In this document: one piece after another, positions 43,747 through 55,066 of the stretch
Position numbering within the stretch: the first letter of the stretch is position 1
How the letters are laid out: every line of letters starts with the position of its first letter
Assembly: GCA_963921825.1 (NCBI GenBank)
Contig: OY997592.1
Span: 28,933,730-28,997,729, forward strand
Length of the DNA stretch: 64,000 nucleotides
DNA from: Erodium maritimum
Taxonomy: Eukaryota > Streptophyta > Magnoliopsida > Geraniales > Geraniaceae
Direction of reading: 5' to 3'
Translations under genes and position numbers: made by a program
The notes under the pieces: generated by a model
Told to the model about the DNA's origin: nothing
The model's input: the letters and a program-made list of their open reading frames with translations, nothing else
Database searches by the model: none

Positions 43747-45433
43747 TGTTGGGTCTCGAGGTAAGGTTGGAGATGAACCAACTCGCAGCGGAAAATCAAT
43801 GAAAACCAAGAGACAATTAGAACCATGAAACAACTAACAAAGAATGGATTAACAAGAGAAAAATTCAGCACTAGTTCTTACCAAAACAAGAACACCGGTT
43901 AACGAATGATTGGCTTGAGTCTCCAAGACGCCTACGTATCCACATGGGAATCAAAGCCACGTAGTTCTTCTCTTTGAGGACTCAAGAACACAAAATGGAG
44001 GAGGAAACTAGCCAAACCCGAAATGGCCATGGAAGAGGGAGAGAAAATGTGTTTCCTATTCTTGTCTAGTGTTTTTTATGTTGAAAAAAGATGACTTCAA
44101 CATAACAAAACCCATACTTGTCCAACTAAAGGCATGGGACAAGTATGGTGTCAAGTAAGGTGTAAATAGGACAAAGTATGGCAAGACAAGATTGGGTTAG
44201 GTGGTGAATCACCAACACCTTAATCCTTGTCTTGCTTACTTAGTACTAATTAATCAAGACTTGATTAATTAGTTCCATGGGCCTTGGTTGCATGGGCCTT
44301 TCATGGGCCTCTTGGAACATGGCCCGTGGCCATTTCCAACGAGGTCCCGTGATTCGCTCATCGCCTCCATGCCTTCCATACCGGAAATGTCCAACATTAT
44401 CCGACGCGATCAATCCCAAGACTCCAAGCCTTGTCTCGATCCGTAAAGTCCTATTCACTTACGGGCACATGATCCAAAACCCAGTTTTAGTCATGTCCCG
44501 AGACAACTCCCTTTTGGCCATTCTCCATAAATGTGTCAATGAGTTTCATCCTCCGGTGTGACCCTTAGGTTTATGCATGTCAATAGATCAACGTAAAATC
44601 CCATTTTACTTGATCCTATTTAAGTGGCAACTAACGAGACTTTAGTATTGCCTGACACTACATAACGAATCGACCCTGTCGATTCTAACCTTTCCGTCGT
44701 CCCTGTCATTATCCTTTTATCTCCGATATCCTGATTGAGATAAGGCATAGAGCCGTCATCCTTATTATTCTCAATCACCGTTCCTTGATATGTGAGATGA
44801 CTGAAGATATGATACCCAGTATCATGTGCATGGCCATGCTATTCTTCCAGTCACTCTCGATCAAGAGGCCGAGAACCGATATCTTTCCCATACCTTAGTA
44901 TGAGGGATAAATCCCTTAGCCGTCTTTCGTGTCACTCATGTAGCCCGTCCCCAAGCCAATCCTGGCCGTTATGGAAGCCTTGTTACGGACAACGTTAGGC
45001 TCAGGTCAAACTCAGTTGTTGACTACATAGCGATCACAAAGACTCCTTGGTCTAAGGATACATGACAAGCTACAACACTGAATATGTTCATGACTTAATC
45101 TATGGCACATATTCAGGGCGGGTCGTCCAATATCATGTCCCACATGATATCTATGATCAGACTCCGGAATCCCATTCCAATGACTAACAGAACGTAAGCC
45201 ATAAAGAGCCATCTTTCATACTAGTCGCTTCTAGTGAAGCTTTGTTGACTAGGGACCCATCGAGTGTGATCTATCTCGATCTATGGTTCTATTCGCATGG
45301 TGGGCATAGATCAGAGCACACATCGATATATTACTCCAACACATAAGTAATATAAAGCCGCTTTAATTTTATTGCTAACGATGATATATACATTTGGACA
45401 TTTAGGATTGAACTACGGGCACTAAGACTAACA
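43747..45433 (-). mobile_element. Copy C 5' LTR
   Basis: A 1687-bp LTR; no difference from 36974-38660 was found by eye. It is followed by the target duplication ctcat (45434-45438). Confidence 0.94.
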
Positions 45434-45438
45434 CTCAT

Positions 45439-45685
45439 CTGGTAATGTTTGACATATTCGGGGTAGAAGGGATTCGAGACGATGAGTGCATCATGGGACC
45501 TCATTGGGAGTGGGCCGTTGGCCACACCCAAGAGGCCTATGGGCGGCCCATGTCACCAAAAGCCCTAGGAACCAACTAGTTAAATCTTGACTAAATGGTT
45601 CCAACTATATTAGTTTACTTAGTTAGATTGCAACTAGGTGGGACCCAACTTCCAGTAGCTAACTAATAAACTAATATCCTCATGA
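45439..45685 (+). mobile_element. Old Angela-like LTR, right part (truncated)
   Basis: Continues the LTR interrupted at 36968 (compare 7550-7760), with many changes. A decayed form of the family palindrome (arms ggaacca/tggttcc) is at about 45568-45603. The last roughly 450 bp of a normal LTR are missing and SIRE-like sequence follows, so no target duplication can be assigned. Confidence 0.75.
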
Positions 45686-46250
45686 CAATCAGAAGCTAGT
45701 GTGGAAAGTTAAAGGTTAAACATATCGTGTTAATGTTGAAAATACATCTCTGATTGAATCCAATGAATATTTTTGGTGCCTTGATAGTGGAGCATCTCAA
45801 CACATGACTGGTAATCGCAGATATTTGACAAATGTTCAGCTATGTCATGATGGACATGTAATACTTGGAGATTGAGTCAAGAAAAGAATCATAGGGAAGG
45901 GGAAACTAAACTTTCCTGGAGTAAATTGTCTGACGAAAGCTCTATTAGTGGAAGGAACTTGGATCGGTTTGTAGAATTCACTAAGACTATGTGTTTTGTA
46001 TTGGATAAGAATTTTTCCACTGTGTTGACTGGCACTCGCTATAAAGGGAATTGTTATGTCTGGTCCCCAAATGGAATCATTGAATCCTCACACTCATTTA
46101 CTCCAGCCAGTCTACTAATCACAAAGAAAAGAAGCAAAGATGATCTAGGTACTAATGCATTATCCAATGTCATTTCTGAAGTTAAGAATGACGTCTCTAT
46201 TGTTGATGTCAAACAAGATGCCCTCACATCCTGACAGACATATGGTGGTG
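45686..46250 (+). pseudogene. SIRE-like protease and pre-integrase fragment, plus strand
   Basis: A KLVWKVKG block, then the protease-type CLDSGASQHMTGN and the pre-integrase start (RYLTNVQLCHDGHVILGD, stop, KKRIIGKGKL), about 45690-45960. Frame 45872-46234 then shows a late pre-integrase block (CFVLDKNFSTVLTGTRYKGN) and an unrecognised tail. It matches the same protein region as 35237-35500 but on the opposite strand and from a diverged copy. Confidence 0.75.
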
Positions 46251-46815
46251 GCTATGGGATGGATAAAGTGATATATTGAAGGAAAATGTTATGAAGTTTC
46301 ATCCACTCACACTTTAGAAACATAGTTATACATTGATACCTCCCATAAACTCTCTCTAAAGCAGATTAGTCAAAAGTGTATAGAAAAGATGATGCTACTT
46401 TGAGTATACTTCTAATAAGATGTCATGACATCTAGCAATATCATCTGCCATCTCGATATCAGTGAGCTAGTGAAAATGAAGGAGATCACTATTGAATATC
46501 TGCCTCTGATGTGTGATAAGTCGCACTACCTTTACTCGTCTCTAATGAATAAATGAATTGAGATTGAGTGATGGTTGGAATATATCTTTGTTCACTTTTT
46601 ATACACGATTTTATCAGTAAGTGCATTGACATCTATGTGGTATTAATGAACAGGTGTACTTTGAAAGTCACAAGTTTCTCTCCAAAAATTGTGTTAATCC
46701 ACGTGTGATAGTAGGAAATACATGAAGTAATGATTGTCCCTATGACGTGAAGTAACGATTGTCCCTATAGGAAACGCTTAGAATTCTTTTCTCCTCGTTC
46801 ATCAATCCCTGGAAA
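46251..46815 (+). pseudogene. SIRE-like pol remnant and inter-ORF region
   Basis: Most of pol is deleted. A short trace of the RNase H end can be read at about 46440-46520 (ISELVKMKEITIEYLP). The rest has stops in all frames and no further similarity; a short direct repeat around gattgtccctat occurs twice at 46729 and 46757. Confidence 0.55.
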
Positions 46816-48764
46816 TTGAGTACGTTTGTGCTTCTCACTACTCTCATTATGGTTCTCAAGAAGAAAAAGATGGTGAATATGGCTCAGAACTACAAGGGAC
46901 ATCGATTATCTCTGAAATCTCATTCTGAATCAAGACTGTTCAAACTTGCATCTCTACCTACAACTACAATCTCTCGTTCTTCAGAAGTCACATTAGAGAA
47001 ACCTCCTTTCAGGATTCATCCAAATTCCAAGAACAAGACCCTTCCCTCTTTGATTCCAGAAGATACTGCCAATGGCTCCACTCCGACAATTGAGAAAGGT
47101 ATCTCTAAAATCCCTCTTGTTGAATCTGTCAAAAAACCTATTAGTAAAAAACTCTTAGTGAAGTCAAAAATCCCTTAGGAAGCTTATGTTGATGTTACTT
47201 ACTTCACTACACATTCAATTAAAACTATTCATGTGAAGGGGAAGAAGAAACTTAAGAGAAAAAGGAAAATAGACTTTGAGAGTAAGGGTAAAGTAGATGT
47301 TTCAAGGGAAGGAATTATGGAGACAGAAGGTGTTACTCATGATCCTATATATGTCTTTAAGGATGATACTGAAAGAATAAAGCAATGGGTGATAATGTTG
47401 AGAATGCTAACAAAGAATCTGGTCATAATGCCAGTGAAGAGGTTAATCCAGTGGTGGTCTGGGAAAGCAAAGAATGAAAAGAGAAAATGGTCAAAAGCCT
47501 TGCTTCCATGCCCAAAAGAGAATCCAAGACACTTAGATCTCAAGAAACTGGTGAGGTAACTACTCTTCTTTCTCTTGTCAATAGTCCAAAAGGGAAAGGG
47601 TCTAGCAAAAATAACACCATCTCATGTGTCCCTAAGAAGAATGCCAAGGAGGTCATTCATCAGATTGGTGAATCTTTATCTAGAGAAGATTTAATTGAAA
47701 AACACTCCCTCAACTTCATTGACAAAGGGAAACAAGGTTGTAATTGAGAAGTCTATTTCAGAGAAAGAAGTAGTTGAAGAAATTGCTACATCACCTCCAA
47801 CAAAAGGAAAGGAAATTGTTACCCTGAAGAAGGATCCTGTGGAAATTTATAAAAGGTGAGAATGTGTCGCCTATAGATCTCTCTGCCCGGAAAGAGAACT
47901 TATTGAGAACTCCAAAATCCTGGAGAAAGTCTTCAAGGTTCTTGAAGATTCTCAGTTGATGAGGATTGTTACAAAGGTTGGTACCTTATATCCTCATCTT
48001 ATAAGGGAATTTGACACAGAGATCACGTCTGGTTTCGATGAGCCAAAGGATCAGATGTTTCGTAAATTTATTTTAAGAGACATGTAGTAGATGTCAGTGA
48101 AGAGGTCCTCAATATTTATCTGGGAAGAAAGAAAACAATGGCAGGAACTGTAATGCATGAGCTAGATAAAGTGGCAACATAAATTATAAGGAATCTTAGG
48201 AAGAAATGGTTGTCAAAAGAAAAACTCTCGTCTTCAGAACTGACCTCATCGTACTTCATTCTATTCAAGATTGGTGTTGCAAACTAGTTTCCCTCCTCCC
48301 ATTCTTCCAGCATTACTCCTGAACTTCCCTGGCCAATTTATGCAATAGATACTTCCTCCTCTCTAAACTTTGGGTGCATTATTACTGATCATTTTTTTCG
48401 ATATGCACGTTCTAATGCAGCAAAGCTACCAATTAGCTTTCCTTCTCTAGTTACTCGGTTGATTCTACAACAACACCCCGTTATTATGAGGGACATTGAT
48501 GTCCAAGGCAAGAAGCCTGCTCCTTTTTCATTCAAGCGTCATGGAAGCTTAGATGTCAAAAATGATGTCTCCACATTTGTCCATAAGAAGCACAAATCTG
48601 CAGGCTGCTCGAAGGATTCACATCGTACCAAGTCAACTGTTGTCAAGATTCAAGTTGTACTGGAAATCTTGGAAGAGATTATTCTAGACCTGAAGGGAGA
48701 TAATGATGAAGATCATTCAGAAAGTACTGAGTCAGAAACCTCCTCGTCTCGATCTGATATCTAG
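46816..48764 (+). pseudogene. SIRE-like extra (envelope-like) ORF, broken
   Basis: A series of open stretches in changing frames (46816-47178, 47233-47559, 47487-47747, 47850-48090, 48459-48764). The first part is basic and Ser/Lys/Pro-rich. The part from 47880 has the pattern of the domain in the extra ORF of SIRE/Maximus elements, annotated either as envelope-like or as putative plant transposon protein: ERELIENSKILEKVF, RIVTKVGTLYPHLIREF, FRKFILRDM (then two TAG), LSSSELTSSYFILFKIG and KLPISFPSLVTRLILQQHP. The C-terminal end is acidic and Ser-rich. Its function is unknown. It ends shortly before the polypurine tract and 3' LTR, as in that lineage. Confidence 0.7.
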
Positions 48765-48980
48765 TGAAGATTGGTGTCCCCACTTCCCTCGGGTAGTTAC
48801 TTTTGATGAACTATGGGTTTGGTTAGTTTTGCCTCGGGCATGTCTGAGCTAAACCATGTGATGTATTAACTCTTCACAACTCTCCTCCTCTAGTGCTTCA
48901 TTTTGATATACTAGAAGAATATCTGCCATGTTGAAGCATCATTTTTCGAAATGTTTTTGCCTTTGACCACTTTTTGAGAT

Positions 48981-48997
48981 AATCAGGGGGAGAAAGG
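48981..48997 (+). other. SIRE-like polypurine tract
   Basis: aatcagggggagaaagg directly precedes TGTGATAATATG, the inferred 3' LTR start; a G-rich purine run of this kind is typical in the lineage. Confidence 0.75.
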
Positions 48998-49946
48998 TGT
49001 GATAATATGATGATGATTGTAGGATAAATGATATTTTGTTTCACATGTTTGATTACACAACATGAATTTCTTGTTGAAGAAGATTTGTTTCCTATCTTTT
49101 GTTATCTTCCTTGATCTTTATGACACTGACATCTCCAAGTCTAATGAAGTAAGGATTCCTGCACCAAAGGAGAAGATTGTTACTACATCTGTATTGGCCA
49201 TTTGTGTGTCAAGTCAGATGTTAGTAGAAATCATTTGCTTTTTCCTAATATGAAGATCCGTCCTTAATAGATATCTCCTCTATTACAGAAAGTCTCCAAG
49301 ACAAGGAAACTAGTAGATTTTTCTAGGTCGTAACTCTATAGGTTGAGAAACCCTAGGAGCCATGATACAAGGGTAATTAGAGTTATAAATACAAGTACAT
49401 TCACAAAAGCTCGGGTGAAATCTATTGCTAATCTCAAAGTTCATATTGTAAGCAAGATTCGTGTGTGCATGTCCGTTGAGTATTGTTGCTCATGATCCTT
49501 GGTATACGAATTTGGATTCCTAAGCATGTTGCTGGAACTCCAAATGAAGTAAAAAAAGGAGAACGTTGTATGCTTATACTTGGATTCATGATTGATCAAG
49601 TAGTAGAGCTATGTGGTGACCATTGAAGTGTCACAACAAATGTTGAAGAACAAGAACAATCTGAGATAGAAGAGTTCGTAGGGTGGAACTGAGATTGGAT
49701 CTCAGATTCAGATTGAGCCTTTGTTTTAGGTTTGTCACTTTGTAATGATAGCATAGGTTGATTTGGGTGATCTGATAACTTCTATGTTGATTTATTAGTT
49801 GATAGTGAAAACCTTTCCACTAGTAGAGTGCCCCAAGACGTAGGTGATGATGCACCGAACTGGGTAACCAACCTTGTGTGTTTTTTTTGTGTATGCATGC
49901 GTATTGATTATCATTTATCTTTTTGTTGACAAAGAAAGATGTCAGT
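48998..49946 (+). mobile_element. SIRE-like 3' LTR, left part
   Basis: It begins TGTGATAATATG after the polypurine tract and is interrupted at 49946 by Gypsy B. With its continuation (61510-61970, ending GCCATCACA) the LTR is about 1.41 kb, and its ends are inverted (TGTGAT/ATCACA). Segment 49561-49946 is repeated after Gypsy B. Frame 49062-49253 has no recognised product. Confidence 0.75.
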
Positions 49947-52791
49947 TGTCACGCCCCAAATTCAGTAGAACCGAACTCGGAACGCGAACGTTTAGAACAA
50001 TAAAACATTTTTAAACCTTTTAAATAAATCACTTTAAAACCACCATTCGTTCATCAAAATAATTATTTACAACTCAAAAGTACGTCCCAACAAGCGGACA
50101 AAATACAAGGTGTACGTCGCTAGACTCAAAAGTAAACCCGGACTCCCGCTCCTAGCTCTTCAAACTTCGGAAGCTCACCTAGTCCATCCCGCGACCAATA
50201 CCTGTAGGAAAAGCAGCTAGGGGTGAGCGTTCGCTCACCACCACGGATAACAGACTGACTACGGCATACTAGCAGACAATGTCGGTAACACCAACAACAA
50301 ACTCAACGTCGGGGATCACTATCCCCAACTCAAGTAACCCGACCGACACACACACTGTTACTTTCTTCAACCGACTCAACACTCGGACACGTAATGTATA
50401 CCCGACACCACGATTAGGACTTCCACCAAAGACTCAAAAGATAACCACGCGACACCCAAGATCACAAAGGATCGCACAACAAACAAGATCGCAAAGGATC
50501 GCACTTTGCCGATCCCTGTCGGGTAACTCAAGACTCAAAAGGTAACTCAGTCCCCACGCACTTTGCCGATCCCTGTCAGGCCAGGCGGTCGGCCTGTCGT
50601 ACAACTCAGTCCCCACGCAACTTTGCCGATCCCTGTCCGGCCAGGAGGTCGACCTGTCGCACTTTTCCCGACACAAAGTCGGATTAGGCTGTCGACCTGT
50701 CACCCCCACGCACGTGCGGCCAGGACCCCTTTCCTCTCGGGCGGGCCCCCTACCCCGTCTGAACATGCAGACGCGTGCGATCACAGGACCCCCGTTATTA
50801 TGAAGCGGGCCCCCAACCTCAGGTAACCACAATCACAATCACACAAAAAGTTTAACAAACAGCAACAACACCGGTTTAACACTCCACAGGCACTCATGGC
50901 CACCCAAGACACCAACGGTAATACACGGGCTCAACAACCCCACGGGCCCTCATGGCCACCCAAGACACCAACGGTAAAATACGGGTTCAACAACCCCACG
51001 GGCACTCATGGCCACCCAAGACACCAACAGTAAAGTACGGGCTCTCATGGCCACCAAAGACACAAAATAAACAAATCAACCTCCGGGCATTACCAAATGC
51101 CTCCAGTAATTCTAATATCGATAAGTTCACTGTTCCTACGACACTACTAAGTGTCACATGAATTTCTATTGTTCGATACGTTCCCGTATCATACGACACC
51201 ACCTGGTGTCGCCTGCCTTTCTGATATTCGATAAACCTACTTAACCCACGACACCCCGATGTCAGATGTATTTCTACTGTTAACTTTCCTTAGTCAGGGA
51301 CGAGATCCGGCTACTTTTCCCTACCTCGTATGCTTTCTCAAAAAGCGCACAAACAAGCTCCAGCGTGATCTCGATCACTCGCCTAGCTTCCCCTTCCCTC
51401 TGTCAGTGGCACGATCTAATAAGAACACAATTTTAAACACTTTCAAGCTTGCAGGCATAAACTGAATTTTAATAAACTTGACGCCCAAAAGTAACCCCGA
51501 CAATGTCGATCACTCCCAAACTTCCCAATTACTCGACATTGTCGATAATGGACCCGGAAAAGCCCGATTCGCCCGACATGGCGAATCTGCCCGGGTTTTG
51601 TAAACGCCCTTCCGGGGCTCCGAAAATTCCCGTTTTCGTTTCTACGGTCTTAGAACAATTCAAGGGTTCCTATGCACTCGACGGAATCAATTTCCGAATT
51701 CCGAGTAATTTAATTTGCGTTTAAAGTTTCTAAACCCGTCAATTACAACTTTCACAATTTAATTTCAAATTTCGATCCGGGTGTAGATTAATTACTTGGG
51801 GAACATTCTAAACCACCCGAACACGAAACCCGAATACCCGAGCATGTGGGCCCCACCCGGCCACCCTTGGTCGTGGGTGGCTAGGGCCACTTTGGGCCCT
51901 GCTCACCATGGTGGTGGCCGGCCCTAGCTCCGGCCAGCCACCCCATGGCCGGCCAGCCACCATACACGGTGGCCGGAGCTCCCCCCGACCTCCCGGTCAC
52001 CGGAAAACGTTCAATCTTCGCTCTAAAACGTCTCCAAAACCTCTCCAACGAACCCCACACCTCAATACCACCATAAACTACTAGTTTTACTCAAACCCTA
52101 ACTTCCAAACTTAAGCAAAACGAGAATCGATTAGGTGCTCACCGTAGAGAAAGTCGATGTGAGCTCGATTCCTTTAGCTTTGAGACGATCCAATGGTTTG
52201 ATGATCGGGAATAGTAGCAAAACCCTAGCCAACCCTTCTCTTTTCTCTCCTTTTCTCCTTCTCCTTCTCTCTCTAAAACTATCTTCTTTTTTCTATTTTT
52301 TTCCTTTTTTCTAAGTGTTGGCCGAACCTCTCCCCCCTTGTACTCATCCTTTTTTGCCCCAAAAACCTAACACCACCAGTTGTTTGGCAAGTGGTAAGTG
52401 GGTCCCACTTGTACTCAGATTCGCGAAATTCGACTGTTTCGGGCCCCGAACGGGCACTTCTTCCAAGAAATTACGAAACTTCACGGGCTACAAGGAAACG
52501 GCTCAACTAAGACCGCTGCGACGACGGCTAAGCTTTTTGGATCCAAAACGGACCTCGAATGGACCAAAACATCGCTCGGTTGACTTTTCCAGCGAAAAGT
52601 CAACATTTTCCAAAAAGGTCAGAAAGTTGCCCTGAGTCCCCCGGAACTCACTTTGGTCGATAACGGGGTCAACTTAAGTCCGGTATGACCCTCAAGGTCA
52701 AATTTAGGTTCATTTAAGTGTTTGTCTAAAAAATTTAAATTTTCCTGTTTTTCGCAGATTTGACTAGCGTTGACCAGGAGTGGTTCTTACA
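49947..52791 (-). mobile_element. Gypsy B 3' LTR
   Basis: A 2845-bp LTR (TGTCACGCCCC to GTTCTTACA on the plus strand). Compared with the other LTR it has an extra repeat unit near 50500-50600 (gatccctgtc-type) and lacks about 45 bp near 52407. Self-complementary GC-rich sequence with ggccggcc is at about 51910-51990. Small frames are in repeats or show no similarity. Confidence 0.92.
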
Positions 52792-52809
52792 ATCTACCCC
52801 CCGTAAAGG
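52792..52809 (-). other. Gypsy B polypurine tract
   Basis: On the minus strand cctttacggggggtagat lies directly before the 3' LTR start TGTAAGAACC. Confidence 0.85.
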
Positions 52810-53314
52810 AATTTCGTCCAAGAAATTTAAAATAGACGTACCTCGGGAGTCGAACAACGCGGGGTACTTCACGCGAACCTCGTCCTCGCGCTCCCAAGTC
52901 GACTCAGCCCCGTGATGCCTCCATTGACCCGTACTAGGCGGATAATCTTGCCACGCAGGACCTGCTCCCGTGTGTCCATGATCCGAACCGGCTGCTCCTC
53001 ATAGGAGACATCGTCAGCCACATCGATATCTATCCACTCAATGACGTGGGAGGGGTCCGCATTGTACTGCCGCAACTGGGACACGTGGAAGACGTTATGA
53101 ACTCTCCCAAGTTGCGGTGGTAAAGCCAGACGATAAGCCACTGCTCCCACTCTGTTCAAGATCTCGAACGGGCCAATGTACCGCGGGGCTAACTTCCCCC
53201 GCTGCGTCTGAACCGTACCAGTCCCTTCCTCGGGCTCACCTTCAGGAATACGTGATCCCCGACTGCGAACTCAAGAGGTCGACGTCGTCTATCGGCATAG
53301 CTCTTCTACCGACT
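52810..53314 (-). pseudogene. Gypsy B integrase tail and chromodomain (frameshifted)
   Basis: Frame 52869-53159 continues the integrase C-terminal GPY/F-like module ([19 protein letters not shown], then FHVSQLRQY) and the chromodomain start ([20 protein letters not shown]). A one-base shift near 52925 moves the rest ([19 protein letters not shown]) to another frame, ending close to the polypurine tract. Two TAG codons near 53305-53315 separate this block from the upstream polyprotein frame. The type of tail supports the Tekay/Del assignment. Confidence 0.85.
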
Positions 53315-55066
53315 CTACGCGGTCTTCAACCGCTCGCGTATCAGCGCGACCTTCTTTGTCGTCTCTCTGACAAGATCTGGCCCCAGCAGACTCTTGTCCA
53401 CCACCTCTTCCCAACACACTGGCGATCGACACGGCCTACCATACATCGCTTCGAACGGTGCCATCCCAATATTGGCCTGGAAGCTGTTGTTGTAGGCGAA
53501 CTCGACCAACGGCAGGTGGGTTTCCCATGATCCCCTGAAATCCAGCACGCATGCCCGTAGCATGTCTTCCAAGATCTGAATAGTGCGCTCGGACTGACCG
53601 TCCGTCTGGGGATGGTGTGCTGTACTGAGTAGAACCTCGGTTCCCAACGAGGTCTGCAGACTCGGCCAAAATCTAGACGTGAAACGAGGATCCCTGTCAG
53701 ACACTATCGACACCGGGACCCCATGGAGACGCATTATCTCCTGAATGTAGAGGCTGCTCAACTTGTCGACCGGATCAGTCATCCTCATAGCTAGGAAATC
53801 GGCCGACTTGGTCAACTGATCGACTACTACCCATACGGTGTCGTGTCCCTTCGGCAATCTCGGCAGTCCACACACGAAGTCCATCATGATATGCTCCCAC
53901 TTCCACTGGGCAAGCGGCAGTGGCTGCAACAATCCGGCGGGACGCTGATGTTCGGCCTTCACCTGCTGACAGACGAGGCACCTCGATACAAATGCTACGA
54001 CCGCTCTCCACATCCCGCGCCACCAGAAGTGCCGCCTGATGTCACGGTACATCTTGGTGCCACTCGGGTGCACTGTAAGACGTGAATGATGTGACTCTCG
54101 CAACACGTCGTCTCTACAGTTTCCCGGCACGAATAACCCTCCTCGATACCGTAACCCCCAATCTGCACTGATCTCCCAGCCTACCACCTCGTCACCGATG
54201 ACGACCCTCTCTCGGATCTCTGACGTCTCGACGTCCTCCGACTGCGCCTCCAACACTCGGGCAAGTAGTGAGGGCTGAGCCACCAATGAGCACATGGCCA
54301 CGCCACCCGTAATCTCCTCTAGGTCAAGCCCGAACGTGCTCAGTTCCCCCATCATGTCCCACTCTCGGACTGATATGCTAGCGAGACTCGGAACCGACTT
54401 CCTACTCAGGGCGTCGGCGACCATGTTCGCCTTACTCGGATGGTAGTGTAGCTCAAAGTCGTACTCCTCAAGTAGCTCCATCCATTGCCGCTGGCGCATG
54501 TTCAGGTCTCGTTGGGAAAAGATGTACTTGAGTCTCTTGTGATCCGAGAACACCTGAAATCCCTCACCATACAGATAATACCGCCAACTCTTTAGCGTGA
54601 ACACGACTGCTGCTACCTCCAAGTCATGGGTAGGATAGTTGCACTCGTGTGTCTTCAACTGCCTGGAGCCATAAGCGACAACTCTACCCAACTGCATCAG
54701 TACACAGCCCAGTCCTTCCCCGGACGCGTCACAATAAACCTCATACCCGATCCCCCGCTCTGGCACTACCAATACTGGAGCGGTAGTCAGGCGAGTCTTC
54801 AACTCCGTGAACGCACGTTCACAATCCTCTGTCCACACGAACCCGACTCCCTTACGCGTCACGTGAGTCATCGGCGCGGCTAGTCGCGCAAAGTCCTGGA
54901 CAAATCGCCGATAATAGCCTGTCAACCCCAGAAAGCTGCGGATCTCGAAGACACTCGTGGGCCGTGCCCACTTCGAAACCGCGTCGATCTTCGACGGATC
55001 GACCAGTATACCGTCACGGGATACAATGTGACCGAGGAATTTCACCTCAGCGACCAAAACTCGCAC
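53315..55066 (-). pseudogene. Gypsy B polyprotein: RT end, RNase H and integrase
   Basis: A 583-codon frame. From its start: the RT connection ([26 protein letters not shown]), RNase H ([13 protein letters not shown], then [17 protein letters not shown] and FSDHKRLKY, with VADALSRK at the end), integrase zinc-binding block ([14 protein letters not shown] and CLVCQQ), and the core with Asp in MMDFVCGLP, Asp in VSDRDPRF and Glu in GQSERTIQ all present. It ends with [10 protein letters not shown] and YGRPCRSP and a TAG at 53315. The frame starts after a one-base deletion near 55050 that separates it from the RT palm. Confidence 0.93.

Larger units (their letters stand above)
36974..45433 (-). 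mobile_element. Angela-like Copia copy C, structurally complete
   Basis: An 8460-bp element: 3' LTR 36974-38660, internal 38661-43746, 5' LTR 43747-45433, flanked by ctcat (36969-36973 and 45434-45438). It has a primer binding site and a polypurine tract in the right places. LTR length (1687 bp) and total length, with the gag and integrase patterns, suggest the Angela lineage. I found no difference between its two LTRs by eye, so insertion looks recent, yet gag, protease, integrase and reverse transcriptase are all broken. It inserted in minus orientation into an older LTR of its own family. Confidence 0.93.

Noticed and set aside
53843-54883. Plus-strand frames opposite Gypsy B pol (also 55282-55874 and 56642-57745)
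   Set aside because: They are shadows of the GC-rich gag-pol coding strand.
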